64,000 nt of DNA. Source: Janthinobacterium sp. J1-1 (lineage in GTDB: Bacteria; Pseudomonadota; Gammaproteobacteria; Burkholderiales; Burkholderiaceae_D). The stretch's first letter is position 1. Every line of letters starts with the position of its first letter. A program made the position numbers and the translations under genes. Under the pieces are notes generated by a model. It made no database searches. It saw nothing but the letters and a program-made list of their open reading frames with translations, and was not told the DNA's origin. Below, in pieces: positions 26,518-34,855 of the stretch. The stretch spans positions 2,976,001 through 3,040,000 of the forward strand of contig NZ_CP132339.1 of NCBI RefSeq assembly GCF_030944405.1, given 5' to 3'.

Positions 26518-27558
26518 CTATGTGTATAACTGGTCCCACTCGTCCCCTAAGGCCCATCTGAGCGCAGATAGTTTACCGTTTATCATTCCCCATTCGAAAT
26601 CGGTCCAAGGGCCGTAATTGCCTTTGCCAAGTTGTCGTTCCGCCTTCTTTGCGGACTTCAGCGCCCCCGCCCAAATGTCTTCGATGGTATGGGCTTGCCC
26701 GCTGAGCTTCTCGGTTTCCCATTCTTCCCGACTGACGATCTTGTGCTTTCCTTTTGCGATCTTCCAAGCCAGGTTCTTGTGCCGGTTGTACCAAACCTGG
26801 GTTGTAAGCCGATCCATCGCGCCAAGCATCTCGCTAAGGCTCCTCGGTTCCTCGATCCATTCCTGTTCCAGCATCGCGTAGGTAACAGTCAGAGGATCGA
26901 CTCGACGCAGACATTCGGCCAAGTTGATGAAGTACATCGACTTGATCTTCGAGAAGAAACCCGCGAAGTCTGGATGCGGCAGCTTCTGGTTACCATTGAC
27001 GATGCTGAAATCCTGCTTGTTGTGCGTGACGAAGGCGAACCTGCGTCCTAGTCCGCCCATTGTGCGCACGCATTCAAAATAGGTCTCTATTAGTATGGCA
27101 TCCGCCATGGAGTTCTTGCCCTCGTGGTGAAAAGGTGCCTTCCGATTCAGAGCGCGGTCGGCGGCCATAATTTTTGTCTCGTTTCCAGTTTCGATGATTG
27201 CAGCATTGCTAAGTATTTGCTCTATTCTTGTAAGGGTACCTTCCGCTGCGCCGCCGAGCACCGGAATGCGGTGGTTCATGTCGGACAGATAGCCGAGGAT
27301 CTTATCTTTTTGCTTGTTGTCGTTCTCAGCCCGACGAATTGCATCCTTGACCTGGTCAAAGTGTGACGCAAGGCTCTTCGCGCTCGATTTTGCAACGCGA
27401 TTGCGGTTCTTCTGAAATTCAGTGACGACTATCCTGGGCACTATGAGGGTTATGCGTCCGTTGGCCACAAGGTCGACAAGAGCGTCGAGTAAGGATGTTT
27501 GTTTCGGGTCCGCAGCGAGGTCTAACCATACGCTGGTGTCGATGAGTATGTTGAACAT
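26518..27558 (-). CDS. PIN-domain ribonuclease-like protein (DUF4935 type)
   Basis: The start is the ATG at 27558 (FNILIDTSVWLDLA follows); further upstream the frame is open but not protein-like. The 346-residue product has an N-terminal PIN domain with the first catalytic Asp at residue 7, RIVVTEFQKNRNR (Glu ~52), a D-A-I-L-I-E acidic stretch after GKNSMAD and FAFVTHNKQDF near 190. About 130 extra C-terminal residues of unknown function follow. No small antitoxin gene is adjacent, unlike VapBC. It is the last gene of the minus-strand island after Gabija, so an RNase effector role in defence is plausible but unproven. Base composition is lower in GC than the flanks. Confidence 0.8.
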   Translation of the reverse strand: MFNILIDTSVWLDLAADPKQTSLLDALVDLVANGRITLIVPRIVVTEFQKNRNRVAKSSAKSLASHFDQVKDAIRRAENDNKQKDKILGYLSDMNHRIPVLGGAAEGTLTRIEQILSNAAIIETGNETKIMAADRALNRKAPFHHEGKNSMADAILIETYFECVRTMGGLGRRFAFVTHNKQDFSIVNGNQKLPHPDFAGFFSKIKSMYFINLAECLRRVDPLTVTYAMLEQEWIEEPRSLSEMLGAMDRLTTQVWYNRHKNLAWKIAKGKHKIVSREEWETEKLSGQAHTIEDIWAGALKSAKKAERQLGKGNYGPWTDFEWGMINGKLSALRWALGDEWDQLYT

Positions 27559-27720
27559 GTGGGACTGGCTCTCGTTCTGGAAAGGATTCTTCAGACTGCG
27601 ATAGTTACATCGGGCAAGCTTATGGGCAATTCGCGCTAACGCAAGTTTAAGCCGATATTCCCCATATCCAGACATCGATGTCGAGCTACGACGGAATCAT
27701 CGGTGTTAACAAACAGCGAT

Positions 27721-28212
27721 TTAAAACTGATATTGCGTGCGGCAGCCATCACTTAGCGCCAGATCGAGGCAGTGATGCCGATGTTCCCGAGGATATTTAC
27801 TAAAGGCCTGTGTGCATGAGGTACGACTGGACAGGACAGCCCGTGCTCGTGGAAATGGTTTCGTGATCTCCTGTCGCCGAGAGCGTAGAGACGCCGCAGC
27901 CTGCCGGCGAATGCTATGCCCGCCGACCGAACCGCGCCGCAAGATACTCAAGCCTGGAAAGGCGGCGTTCAAGTCAAGCGTGGCTCCGGTCGGGGCCATA
28001 GTCCACCGATTCCAGCCGGTGGCGTCGCCTCTTTCCTTGTAGTCGATTTCCTTGACCGAGATGATTATGAATTGGTCACCGTACCCTATCAGGGAATCGC
28101 AAAGCTCCTTGTCTTTCTTTTCGAACTGGTTTGGATGGCTCCAGAGTCTGAGGAAGGCATGTTTACACAGCCACGCGACGAGTCTTTCGGACTGGGTTAC
28201 GTCTGCGCCCAT
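27721..28212 (-). pseudogene. Truncated third gene of the Gabija operon, nuclease-like N-terminus
   Basis: The ATG at 28212 overlaps the end of gajB by 16 bases, exactly as gajB overlaps gajA. About 70 residues read as protein: SERLVAWLCKHAFLRLWSHP, then KELCDSLIGYGDQFIIISVKEI and GWNRW. The D-x(n)-S-x-K spacing in this part resembles a PD-(D/E)xK nuclease core. After GWNRW the frame turns into low-quality, Ser/Arg-rich sequence and stops at 27721. A different frame (roughly 27750-27910) is open for ~54 codons and may be the displaced tail. I read this as a gene broken by deletion or frameshift; I cannot name the family. Confidence 0.6.
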
Positions 28213-29267
28213 TCTGAACTCCTGTTAGGTATTGGCGTCTTGTACTGCTTGAGAAGCGCCCCTGGAACGAGGTAAAGGTGCCGGTTGGCACGGGTGCAGG
28301 CGGCGTAGAGCTTGTTTCTGGTGCTTGCCGGGAGCGTGGTCAAATTACCTTTTTTGTATGCCTTCGAGACGTTGTCAGGCAGGACGACGCACACGTCTTT
28401 GAAATGGTCCAGCCCTTTCGATCCGCCCCAGTTGAGCGAATGGCATTCGTACTTGCTGCTCTCGCTGTAGAAGAGCTTCACGGTCGCGCCGTCGGCGAAG
28501 AGCTCGTCGGCTCGCGCCTGTTCGCACACCATCTCTACGAGCGCTTCATGATCGCCGTGCGCTTCCATCTCGATGCCGAGCTGGGCCTTTACGAAACCGC
28601 ATACTGCGGGCGCACAGCGGTGGCTCTTGACCAGCGATTTGTCGTCAATGGCAATCCCTAGCTCTCGGAAGCGGTCACGGTACCTCGCGTAGTCATCGTG
28701 GAGCGATTTGTTTGTCGCCCCGTCTCTGCTGGTGTCGAAGGTGTGCTGGTAGAAGTCCCCGACCAGAAGCACGTCCACGCCCGACGCGGAGGCGACTGCG
28801 GAAAGGAAGTTGAAGTCGTGCCCGGCGAAGTCCTGCACTTCGTCAACCATGAGCGAGTCGAAGTACTTGTCCACGCGGGCCACGATGTCGGGAATGGCGT
28901 TCCGCTTCTCCAGAAACAGGGCCAGCCTGCCGTAGTACATGCGCCGCGCGCCATCGACGTAGTAATTGTCGGAGTCCCGGGAGAACTTCAGCGTCCGCGC
29001 AGGAGGAGCGTCCCAGTTGAATCCCCTTGTCTTCATCGCCATGGCGAAGAGCGGTCGGTAGCAGAACGAGTTCAGGAACGAAAAATACGTCGCGAGCCTT
29101 ATGTTGTGCGGGACGTAGCCGAATTTCTGCATCACCCTGGAACGCAGGTTGGCTAGGTTGTTGTCAGTGAAGGTCAGGATCAGGTGATTGCGGTCCAGAG
29201 ACAGGCTCTCGATGAGCAGCCGCGTCTTTCCGGACCCCGCGACGGCGAATACTACGCTTTTACCCAT
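28197..29267 (-). CDS. gajB: UvrD-like helicase of Gabija (GajB)
   Basis: The start ATG at 29267 lies inside the end of gajA (16-base overlap), which indicates translational coupling. The 356-residue product has Walker A AGSGKT at residues 10-15, LTFTDNNLANLRSRV as motif Ia, DEVQDF at 142-147 (superfamily 1 Walker B), the VGDFYQ motif III and a closing NKLYAACTRANRHLYLV like UvrD motif VI. It is shorter than the ~494-residue GajB of Bacillus cereus, so accessory subdomains are reduced. In Gabija the helicase partners the OLD-type nuclease GajA and senses nucleic acid or nucleotide state during infection. Confidence 0.87.
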   Translation of the reverse strand: MGKSVVFAVAGSGKTRLLIESLSLDRNHLILTFTDNNLANLRSRVMQKFGYVPHNIRLATYFSFLNSFCYRPLFAMAMKTRGFNWDAPPARTLKFSRDSDNYYVDGARRMYYGRLALFLEKRNAIPDIVARVDKYFDSLMVDEVQDFAGHDFNFLSAVASASGVDVLLVGDFYQHTFDTSRDGATNKSLHDDYARYRDRFRELGIAIDDKSLVKSHRCAPAVCGFVKAQLGIEMEAHGDHEALVEMVCEQARADELFADGATVKLFYSESSKYECHSLNWGGSKGLDHFKDVCVVLPDNVSKAYKKGNLTTLPASTRNKLYAACTRANRHLYLVPGALLKQYKTPIPNRSSEWAQT

Positions 29268-30826
29268 GCGATGGCCTCTTGAATGTAGGGCGGGGTAGCG
29301 AGGGCTGCTTCCTTTTTTTCGAGGAGTTCGAAGGCCGCGTCGGCCTTGTTTTTCAGCATGTAGTCCTGCACCGGGAGGGTCTTCCGGCCGGGGCCAAAGA
29401 GCTCGTCGCACGCGACCGAGTTGTCTGCGTACATGCAGATCTCGAAGGTACTGCGCGCGTTCGCGGGGTCGGCGAACACCTTGACGTGGGCGAGGCCAGC
29501 GAAATCCGAATAGCTGTCGACGCAGTTCTTCTGGTGGTCGCCGTCGTTGTCGCGGATGACCGCCGTCCTGATCTCCAACGCCTTGGCCAGCTCAAGATAA
29601 CGCTTGAAGCTCGTGCCTCCTACCGATATCACATGCACGTCGTCCTGTTCGGGAGTGCGCCCGGCTGCGGCCTTCCTGTAGAAGGCTTCCATGAGGATGA
29701 ATTCCGCGTCGCCTTCGACGAGGATGACCTTCTTCGACAGGATGAATTCGAGGACGTTGTTGTCGGGCGCCTTCATGAAGAAGTCGGCCGTGCCCGCCGA
29801 CAGGCCGTTCAGCACGAGGGGGACTCCGGAACTGCTGTTCAGCATGACCACTTTCCGCAGGTCCAGGCGCGTGCAGATAAGGCTGCTGTGGGTCGCCACG
29901 AAGACCTGCTTCGTCTTCGATTCACGGATGCTCTGTATGAGCTTCTTGGTGTTCAGGTGGCTCAAGTGGTTCTCGGGTTCCTCAAGGAGGATCGCGTCAA
30001 GCGCGTGGGTTCCCGCGTTCTTCTTGAGGGCGAATTCGGTCTTGATAAGGCACTGCTTCCCCTTGCCCTTGTGCTCGATGGGTATGTCGCCCTCTGTGAT
30101 GACCAGGTCCGTCTCGAGGTTAGACTTCGCATTGTTGCGCACGGTGAACTTGTAGTCGCTGAGGGTGTCGTTGAGTTCCGCCAGGACGTCGGTCCTGAAT
30201 TGCGTCTTGTGCTTCCGGTACTCATTCTGGAACTTGTATTTCTGGGGCGCGCTGGCATGGGCGCTGTACATGGAGTTGGTGTACTCCCTTGTGGCGTATT
30301 CGTGGTTGATCTGGGAACTGTCGATCATCAGGTGCCTGACGTGTTTCGAGTAGCCGGAATAAGGCTGGTCAGCGAAGGTTGCGAACCTGACTGCGTAGTA
30401 CTCGAATGGGAAGTTTTCGCCGGGCTGCGCGAGGATGTCGACAATCTCCTTTCCGAATTCGTCCATGGGTGCGCAGACCATTCGCAGGCCGTCGCATTCC
30501 TTGCCTGCCGAGTTGTTCTTCCCGTTGAGATCGTGGTTGCCTTGGTCGCTGAGGTATATTTCCACGAACATTGTGGGCAGCCTGCCGATGGATCTTGCGC
30601 CTCCCGAAAAGAATTTGGCGATACTGTTGATGTTGAGGAGGCTCTCGATTCCTGCCGAGTCCACTTTGCTTCGGCTTCCGCCCAAAGCCAAGTCGATGGC
30701 CGTCAGTATCGAGCTCTTTCCGGCTTCGTTGTCGCCGATCAGGATATTCATTTCCTTGTCGAAGTCCACTTCGAACCGCTCGAATTTCTTGAAGTTGGAC
30801 AGCCGGATCTTTTCAATTGTTTTCAT
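29252..30826 (-). CDS. gajA: OLD-family ATPase-Toprim endonuclease of Gabija (GajA)
   Basis: A 524-residue protein. The N-terminal ABC-type ATPase has Walker A GDNEAGKS at 31-38, Walker B ILLEEPENHLS near 279-289 and the switch His in VFVATHSS (307-314). The C-terminal Toprim domain has the catalytic Glu at 371 (VILVEGDAE) and DNDGD at 426-430. This domain order with a following UvrD-like gene defines class 2 OLD proteins, that is Gabija, in which GajA nicks DNA when nucleotide levels fall during phage attack. Its start is preceded by a short CxxC ORF rather than by a clear promoter, so it is probably co-transcribed with the DUF6035 gene upstream. Confidence 0.92.
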   Translation of the reverse strand: MKTIEKIRLSNFKKFERFEVDFDKEMNILIGDNEAGKSSILTAIDLALGGSRSKVDSAGIESLLNINSIAKFFSGGARSIGRLPTMFVEIYLSDQGNHDLNGKNNSAGKECDGLRMVCAPMDEFGKEIVDILAQPGENFPFEYYAVRFATFADQPYSGYSKHVRHLMIDSSQINHEYATREYTNSMYSAHASAPQKYKFQNEYRKHKTQFRTDVLAELNDTLSDYKFTVRNNAKSNLETDLVITEGDIPIEHKGKGKQCLIKTEFALKKNAGTHALDAILLEEPENHLSHLNTKKLIQSIRESKTKQVFVATHSSLICTRLDLRKVVMLNSSSGVPLVLNGLSAGTADFFMKAPDNNVLEFILSKKVILVEGDAEFILMEAFYRKAAAGRTPEQDDVHVISVGGTSFKRYLELAKALEIRTAVIRDNDGDHQKNCVDSYSDFAGLAHVKVFADPANARSTFEICMYADNSVACDELFGPGRKTLPVQDYMLKNKADAAFELLEKKEAALATPPYIQEAIAWVKA

Positions 30827-30926
30827 GGCATGGTTTGGTTAACGTGGGCACGGCTTTCGTTTTCGCGCGGCACTGCGGACAGATTACAGGGTAGCGCGCG
30901 TCGCGTTCAAGCTCTTGATGTTGCAT
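30813..30926 (-). CDS. Small CxxC ORF between the DUF6035 gene and gajA
   Basis: A 37-codon minus-strand frame from ATG 30926 that overlaps the gajA start by 14 bases. The middle reads RYPVICPQCRAKTKAVPT, with one CxxC pair and a third Cys near the end, like half a zinc ribbon. The frame is open further back to 30998, across the end of the DUF6035 gene. It has no Shine-Dalgarno sequence. It could be a real mini-protein coupled to gajA or a remnant; I cannot tell. Confidence 0.35.
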   Translation of the reverse strand: MQHQELERDARYPVICPQCRAKTKAVPTLTKPCHENN

Positions 30927-30946
30927 TGCGCGTGGATCTGGTGGGC

Positions 30947-32536
30947 CTACGATAGGCTCCCCAGTTCCGGGAAAAGGAACTTCACCAACGCACCGCATTT
31001 TTCGTGCGGGACGAACGGCAAGGGATCGTTCACGTAGTCCTTCCGGGCAGCGCTAAGCTTGCTCGCGAACTTTCGGTTGGCATCCTGCTGGTCGAGCAGG
31101 CCGGATTTGTCAAACGCCTTGATTGCGCGCATGAACCACTGCAGGTCGCGCCTGTGGCTGCTTATGATCCCGTGGGCGACTGCGATCAGCGTTCCCCTCC
31201 GGTCACAGATTGCGCGACCGTGCTTCGCGCAGTAAAGGACTTTCAGCGTCGTGAAGTAGTCCCATATATACGGGGTCGCCTCGACGTCGAGGGCTTGCAG
31301 GCGCTTATGGAAAACCTTCCATCTTTCGGAGGCTTCGTCCTCCTTGTCGAGCGGGCCTTCGGCCAGCCACCAGTTCTCGATGTCGGTACGAAGCGCGTCT
31401 CCGGCGGAGCGTGGCTCCAGCGCGCGCCTCGCCCCGTCGAAATCGAACCAGAACGCGCGCTGCGTCTCCGGCTGCAAGGTGAGAGTGTGGAAGGGCAGGA
31501 GCCTTCGGTGGAGTCCGGAAAGCCCGCCACCCTCAATCGGCTGCACCCAAACGCACTCGACAAGGAACTCCTTCGCTTCGATGGAAGCCTCGACCGTCTT
31601 CTGGTTGACGACGAAGGCGTTCAGGTTGTTGCTGAAGAATATGTCGTCTTCCGTCAGACGACGATAATCCTGCTCGAATTCGGCGAATATCCAGAACAAG
31701 AGCGCGCCTTCCGCCTGGTAGAAGATTCGCCTGGCGGCTATCACCGAGAGCGGAGTGGTCGAGAGTTGGATCTCGAAGGCGACGCGAATGCCCCCGTACT
31801 GTGCCGTGATGTCCGGCTTCCGCCACTGCGACGGGAGGGCGCCTTTCCAGCGGGTCTCCTGGCGGATCTCGTTGAAGCGGCCGTCGAGGGTAAGGCACTG
31901 CGTTATCCAGTCCTTCATACGCAAGTGAAGTTTGCTTTCCTTGGCGCCGTTGTACTTCCTTGCGTTGATCTCGTCCTGGTTCAAGTCGCCTGACGTGTTT
32001 GCCGGGCAGCTTCCGTCTTGTTCCCGGTGCTTGAAAAAGAAGCGCCGGGTGTTGCGGCTGGAGCATATGTGCACGGCAACCCCGCAGATGGAGCACCGGT
32101 ACAGCGGGTCGGTTTGCAGGTTCATCCTCACCCGCATGCGGAGGTCCATCAGGTCCTTGATGTCCCTCCCCAAGACCTCTCGAACCGACCGGTGTTGCCC
32201 GGTTTCCGTGCACATCACTCCCCGGATTTCCGGATCGTTGACCGCGAGCCATTCGTTCTCGCTGGGCTGTTCCTGTTTGCGCCTCGGGTGCGCGCGCAGT
32301 TCGCGGTCGGCTGCGGGATCAAAAGGGGAAAATCCCGGATTTCCGATTTGGCTCATTGGCTTCATTGGGTGCGGCGTCTTGCTTTCTGGTGAAGTATCAT
32401 TGCTGCCGCTCTTGTCGTTCCGGCACCGGACAACTGGGGCTGATGGCGTCTCATACAGTACTAGCGACCAAGTTCCCTTCTTGAACCGAATGCCTTTTTT
32501 GAAGTACGCGGGGGCTTTTGCACGTTTCGCTGCCAC
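30947..32536 (-). CDS. DUF6035 / CoiA-like protein with PD-(D/E)xK nuclease core
   Basis: About 529 residues from a GTG at 32536; the frame stays open upstream to a stop near 32570 without any ATG, and the upstream residues (DSGKID) also look protein-like, so the start is uncertain. CSIC at 149-152 with H170 and C177 looks like a zinc-binding site of the kind seen in competence protein CoiA. An ESKLHLRMKDW helix (E200) precedes a nuclease core: KPDI (PD at 241-242) followed by FEIQ (255-257). That matches CoiA-like PD-(D/E)xK enzymes. The C-terminal ~250 residues have no motif I know. It is the first gene of the island, 120 bases before gajA and on the same strand. Confidence 0.78.
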   Translation of the reverse strand: MAAKRAKAPAYFKKGIRFKKGTWSLVLYETPSAPVVRCRNDKSGSNDTSPESKTPHPMKPMSQIGNPGFSPFDPAADRELRAHPRRKQEQPSENEWLAVNDPEIRGVMCTETGQHRSVREVLGRDIKDLMDLRMRVRMNLQTDPLYRCSICGVAVHICSSRNTRRFFFKHREQDGSCPANTSGDLNQDEINARKYNGAKESKLHLRMKDWITQCLTLDGRFNEIRQETRWKGALPSQWRKPDITAQYGGIRVAFEIQLSTTPLSVIAARRIFYQAEGALLFWIFAEFEQDYRRLTEDDIFFSNNLNAFVVNQKTVEASIEAKEFLVECVWVQPIEGGGLSGLHRRLLPFHTLTLQPETQRAFWFDFDGARRALEPRSAGDALRTDIENWWLAEGPLDKEDEASERWKVFHKRLQALDVEATPYIWDYFTTLKVLYCAKHGRAICDRRGTLIAVAHGIISSHRRDLQWFMRAIKAFDKSGLLDQQDANRKFASKLSAARKDYVNDPLPFVPHEKCGALVKFLFPELGSLS

Positions 32537-32848
32537 ATCAATTTTGCCACTGTCGAGCTGATATTGCTAATGGTATAATGACGACAGGGTGATCATGCAA
32601 ACAAGCATGACAGGACATGCGCTGGTCGGGCCGCCACGCACCACACTTGTGTCCGCTGCCCATGCCCTTGTTCCCTCTTGCATTTCCCCGCTATCTTCTT
32701 CGACACGCGCGCCGCCATGCTGCGCCTTTGGCCGTTCCGTTTCTGGTAGACACCTCCTGACGCGCCGCTGTCACGAGCATTCCACACGCCCTCCATCACC
32801 ACCAGACAATGGCGCCCCCATCCACCAGGACAGGGGGCCGAACACACC
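32537..32848. promoter_or_regulatory. AT-rich island border and long nhaA leader
   Basis: 312 bases without a convincing gene. The left 40 bases are AT-rich. On the minus strand TTGCAT, 17 bases, TATACC could drive the defence operon. On the plus strand an extended -10 (TGGTATAAT, 32571-32579) points towards nhaA, giving it a leader of ~260 bases. A 6-bp hairpin TCATGC-AAACAA-GCATGA lies at 32593-32610. The rest is C-rich and has no further structure I can support by eye. Confidence 0.4.
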
Positions 32849-34081
32849 ATGCGCATCGAAAAAAAACTCTCCAGCACCTTCAATGAATTCATGCAGTCGG
32901 GAAAAGCAGGCGGCATTATCCTGATCCTTTGCACCATCGTGTCGCTGGCGCTGGCCAACTCGGCGCTGGGTGCGGACTATCTGGGATTCTGGCACCGCTA
33001 CGTTGCCGGCCTGAGCATCGAACACTGGGTCAATGACGCGCTGATGGCGATCTTCTTCCTGCTGATCGGCCTGGAACTCAAGCGCGAGCTGTACAACGGT
33101 GAATTGTCCGACCTGCGCCGTGCGATGCTGCCCATCCTGGCGGCGGCCGGCGGCATTGCCGTGCCGGCGCTGATACACCTGGCGTTCAACGGTGGCACGC
33201 CCACCCAGGCCGGCATCGGTATTCCGATGGCCACCGACATCGCCTTCGCCCTCGGCGTACTGAGCCTGCTCGGCAAGCGGGTGCCGGTGTCGCTTAAAGT
33301 CTTTCTGGCGGCGCTGGCCGTGATGGACGACCTTGGCGCCATCATTGTCATTGCCGTGTTTTATACGACCCAGCTATCCTTCGCATACCTGTTCGCGGCG
33401 CTGGGCGTGTTCGCGGCGCTGTTCCTGGTGCAGCGCGTGCTGCGCGTGATGGCGCTGTGGCCCTACCTGCTGGGCGGTTCGCTGATGTGGCTTTTCATGC
33501 TGCTGTCCGGCGTGCACGCGACGATTGCCGGCGTGCTGCTGGCCTTTGCCATTCCGGATTCGGCTATCGAGGACGATGCCGCTTCACCTTCGCAGCGGCT
33601 CGAACATGTGTTGCACAAGCCGGTAGCCTTTTTGATCCTGCCGATCTTTGCGCTGGCCAATACCGGCATCGTGATCTGCACCGGCTGGGCGACAGAGCTG
33701 CTGACCAGCAACAGTCTTGGCATCCTGCTGGGGCTGGGCATCGGCAAGCCGGTGGGCATCTTCCTGTTCACGTTTGCTGCGGTGGCACTCGGCGTGTGCC
33801 GCCTGCCGCTGGACCTGGCCTGCCGCCATGTGCTGGGCGCGGGTTTGCTCGGCGGTATCGGCTTCACGATGTCGATCTTTATGACCAATCTTGCCTTCGT
33901 GGGCCAAGCCGAGGTCATCAACGCATCGAAGATGGCGATCTTGCTGGCCTCGCTTGTCGCCGGGCTGGCCGGATTTGTCTGGCTGAATCTCATGGGTGCA
34001 CCACAGGTGTCGGATCCCGATCCTGAGACCATGGATTTCGATGACGAAGCGGCGTCGTCCGATATACCATCCGCGCACTAG
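32849..34081 (+). CDS. nhaA: Na+/H+ antiporter NhaA
   Basis: A 410-residue inner-membrane protein with about 12 hydrophobic segments. MAIFFLLIGLELKREL (~residues 66-81) and the ion-binding pair of Asp residues in ALAVMDDLGAIIVIAVFY (MDD, ~160) are NhaA hallmarks, as is ATDIAFALGVL (~127). NhaA exports Na+ or Li+ in exchange for protons and controls internal pH. A ~25-residue acidic C-terminal tail is extra. The start has no strong ribosome-binding site (CAGGGGG lies ~15 bases upstream). Confidence 0.97.
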   Translation: MRIEKKLSSTFNEFMQSGKAGGIILILCTIVSLALANSALGADYLGFWHRYVAGLSIEHWVNDALMAIFFLLIGLELKRELYNGELSDLRRAMLPILAAAGGIAVPALIHLAFNGGTPTQAGIGIPMATDIAFALGVLSLLGKRVPVSLKVFLAALAVMDDLGAIIVIAVFYTTQLSFAYLFAALGVFAALFLVQRVLRVMALWPYLLGGSLMWLFMLLSGVHATIAGVLLAFAIPDSAIEDDAASPSQRLEHVLHKPVAFLILPIFALANTGIVICTGWATELLTSNSLGILLGLGIGKPVGIFLFTFAAVALGVCRLPLDLACRHVLGAGLLGGIGFTMSIFMTNLAFVGQAEVINASKMAILLASLVAGLAGFVWLNLMGAPQVSDPDPETMDFDDEAASSDIPSAH

Positions 34082-34332
34082 GCTATCGCTCGCCCAGCTT
34101 CGCTTGGGCCGAATCCCGGCAAGCATCCCCGGAGAACAGGCACTAGCGGGCTATGGCTTCCAGTTCAGTGGGAGCCGCAGCATAATGTGAGCTGTTACAC
34201 AAGCGACCAGCTGATCAACAAGCTGTTGAACCAGTACGCCCGCTTCCGCCATGTGCGAAGGCTTGCTTGACCGCAAATAAAGGATGGATATGTGTCATAC
34301 TGGCAACGCCAACACCGACGATTGCCACCGCC

Positions 34333-34632
34333 ATGAAAAACCTCCGCCTTGCCCTCGCGCTCGCCTTGCTGGCCTGCGCTTCCACCGTATGGAGCCAGGG
34401 GCAGGCGGCACTGTCGAGCGCGCAGGTCAAGCAGCGCATTATTGCCGACTCGATCGCCGCCTATCCGGGCCGCTGCCCCTGTCCCTACAATGCCGCCAAG
34501 AACGGCAGCGCCTGCGGCGGGCGCAGCGCGTGGAGCCGGCAGGGCGGCTATGCTCCCATCTGTTATGAGCGCGAAATCAGCAGCGAGATGGTGACGAAAT
34601 GGCGGCAGGAGCAGCGTGTGGCTGGCGCATGA
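34333..34632 (+). CDS. Small secreted Cys-rich protein
   Basis: A 99-residue protein from ATG 34333. Residues 1-21 form a signal peptide (LRLALALALLACASTVWS). The mature part has a compact GRCPCPYN, CGGRSAWSR and PICY pattern with four Cys residues. Small periplasmic proteins with this GRCPCPY motif are widespread in proteobacteria, but I know no function for them. It stands alone between nhaA and the sugar dehydrogenase operon. Confidence 0.7.
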   Translation: MKNLRLALALALLACASTVWSQGQAALSSAQVKQRIIADSIAAYPGRCPCPYNAAKNGSACGGRSAWSRQGGYAPICYEREISSEMVTKWRQEQRVAGA

Positions 34633-34855
34633 CCCGCTTGATATAAATCCCGATTCAAGCCTCTTTACAGCGACACGCTGTTGTTTCCACTCGTCTGCGT
34701 TTCAGCCTGCTTGCTGCTTTGCCATTGTTCACGTAGTAATACTACATTAGCGAACAATTTATTTTTGTAGGATAATAACGAAGCGCATTGTATTTGCCCA
34801 AATGCGATTCAACGCAAGTATCCAAGTCAACACAACAATAAATTGCGGGAGTTCC

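Noticed and set aside
26518..27558. VapC-type toxin-antitoxin pair
   Set aside because: The PIN protein is 346 residues, far longer than VapC, and has no small antitoxin gene in front of it; the next open frame upstream is the broken Gabija-linked gene.
27725..32570. Shared 10-mer CTGATATTGC at both ends of the defence island as a direct repeat
   Set aside because: Ten bases are too few in this length, and the flanking bases do not extend the match; probably chance.
26389..32600. Integration of the defence island into the tRNA-Asn 3' end
   Set aside because: I searched by eye for a second copy of the tRNA 3' end near 32.5 kb and found none, and there is no integrase gene in the window. The tRNA at 26331 is intact, but the att-site model is not supported.
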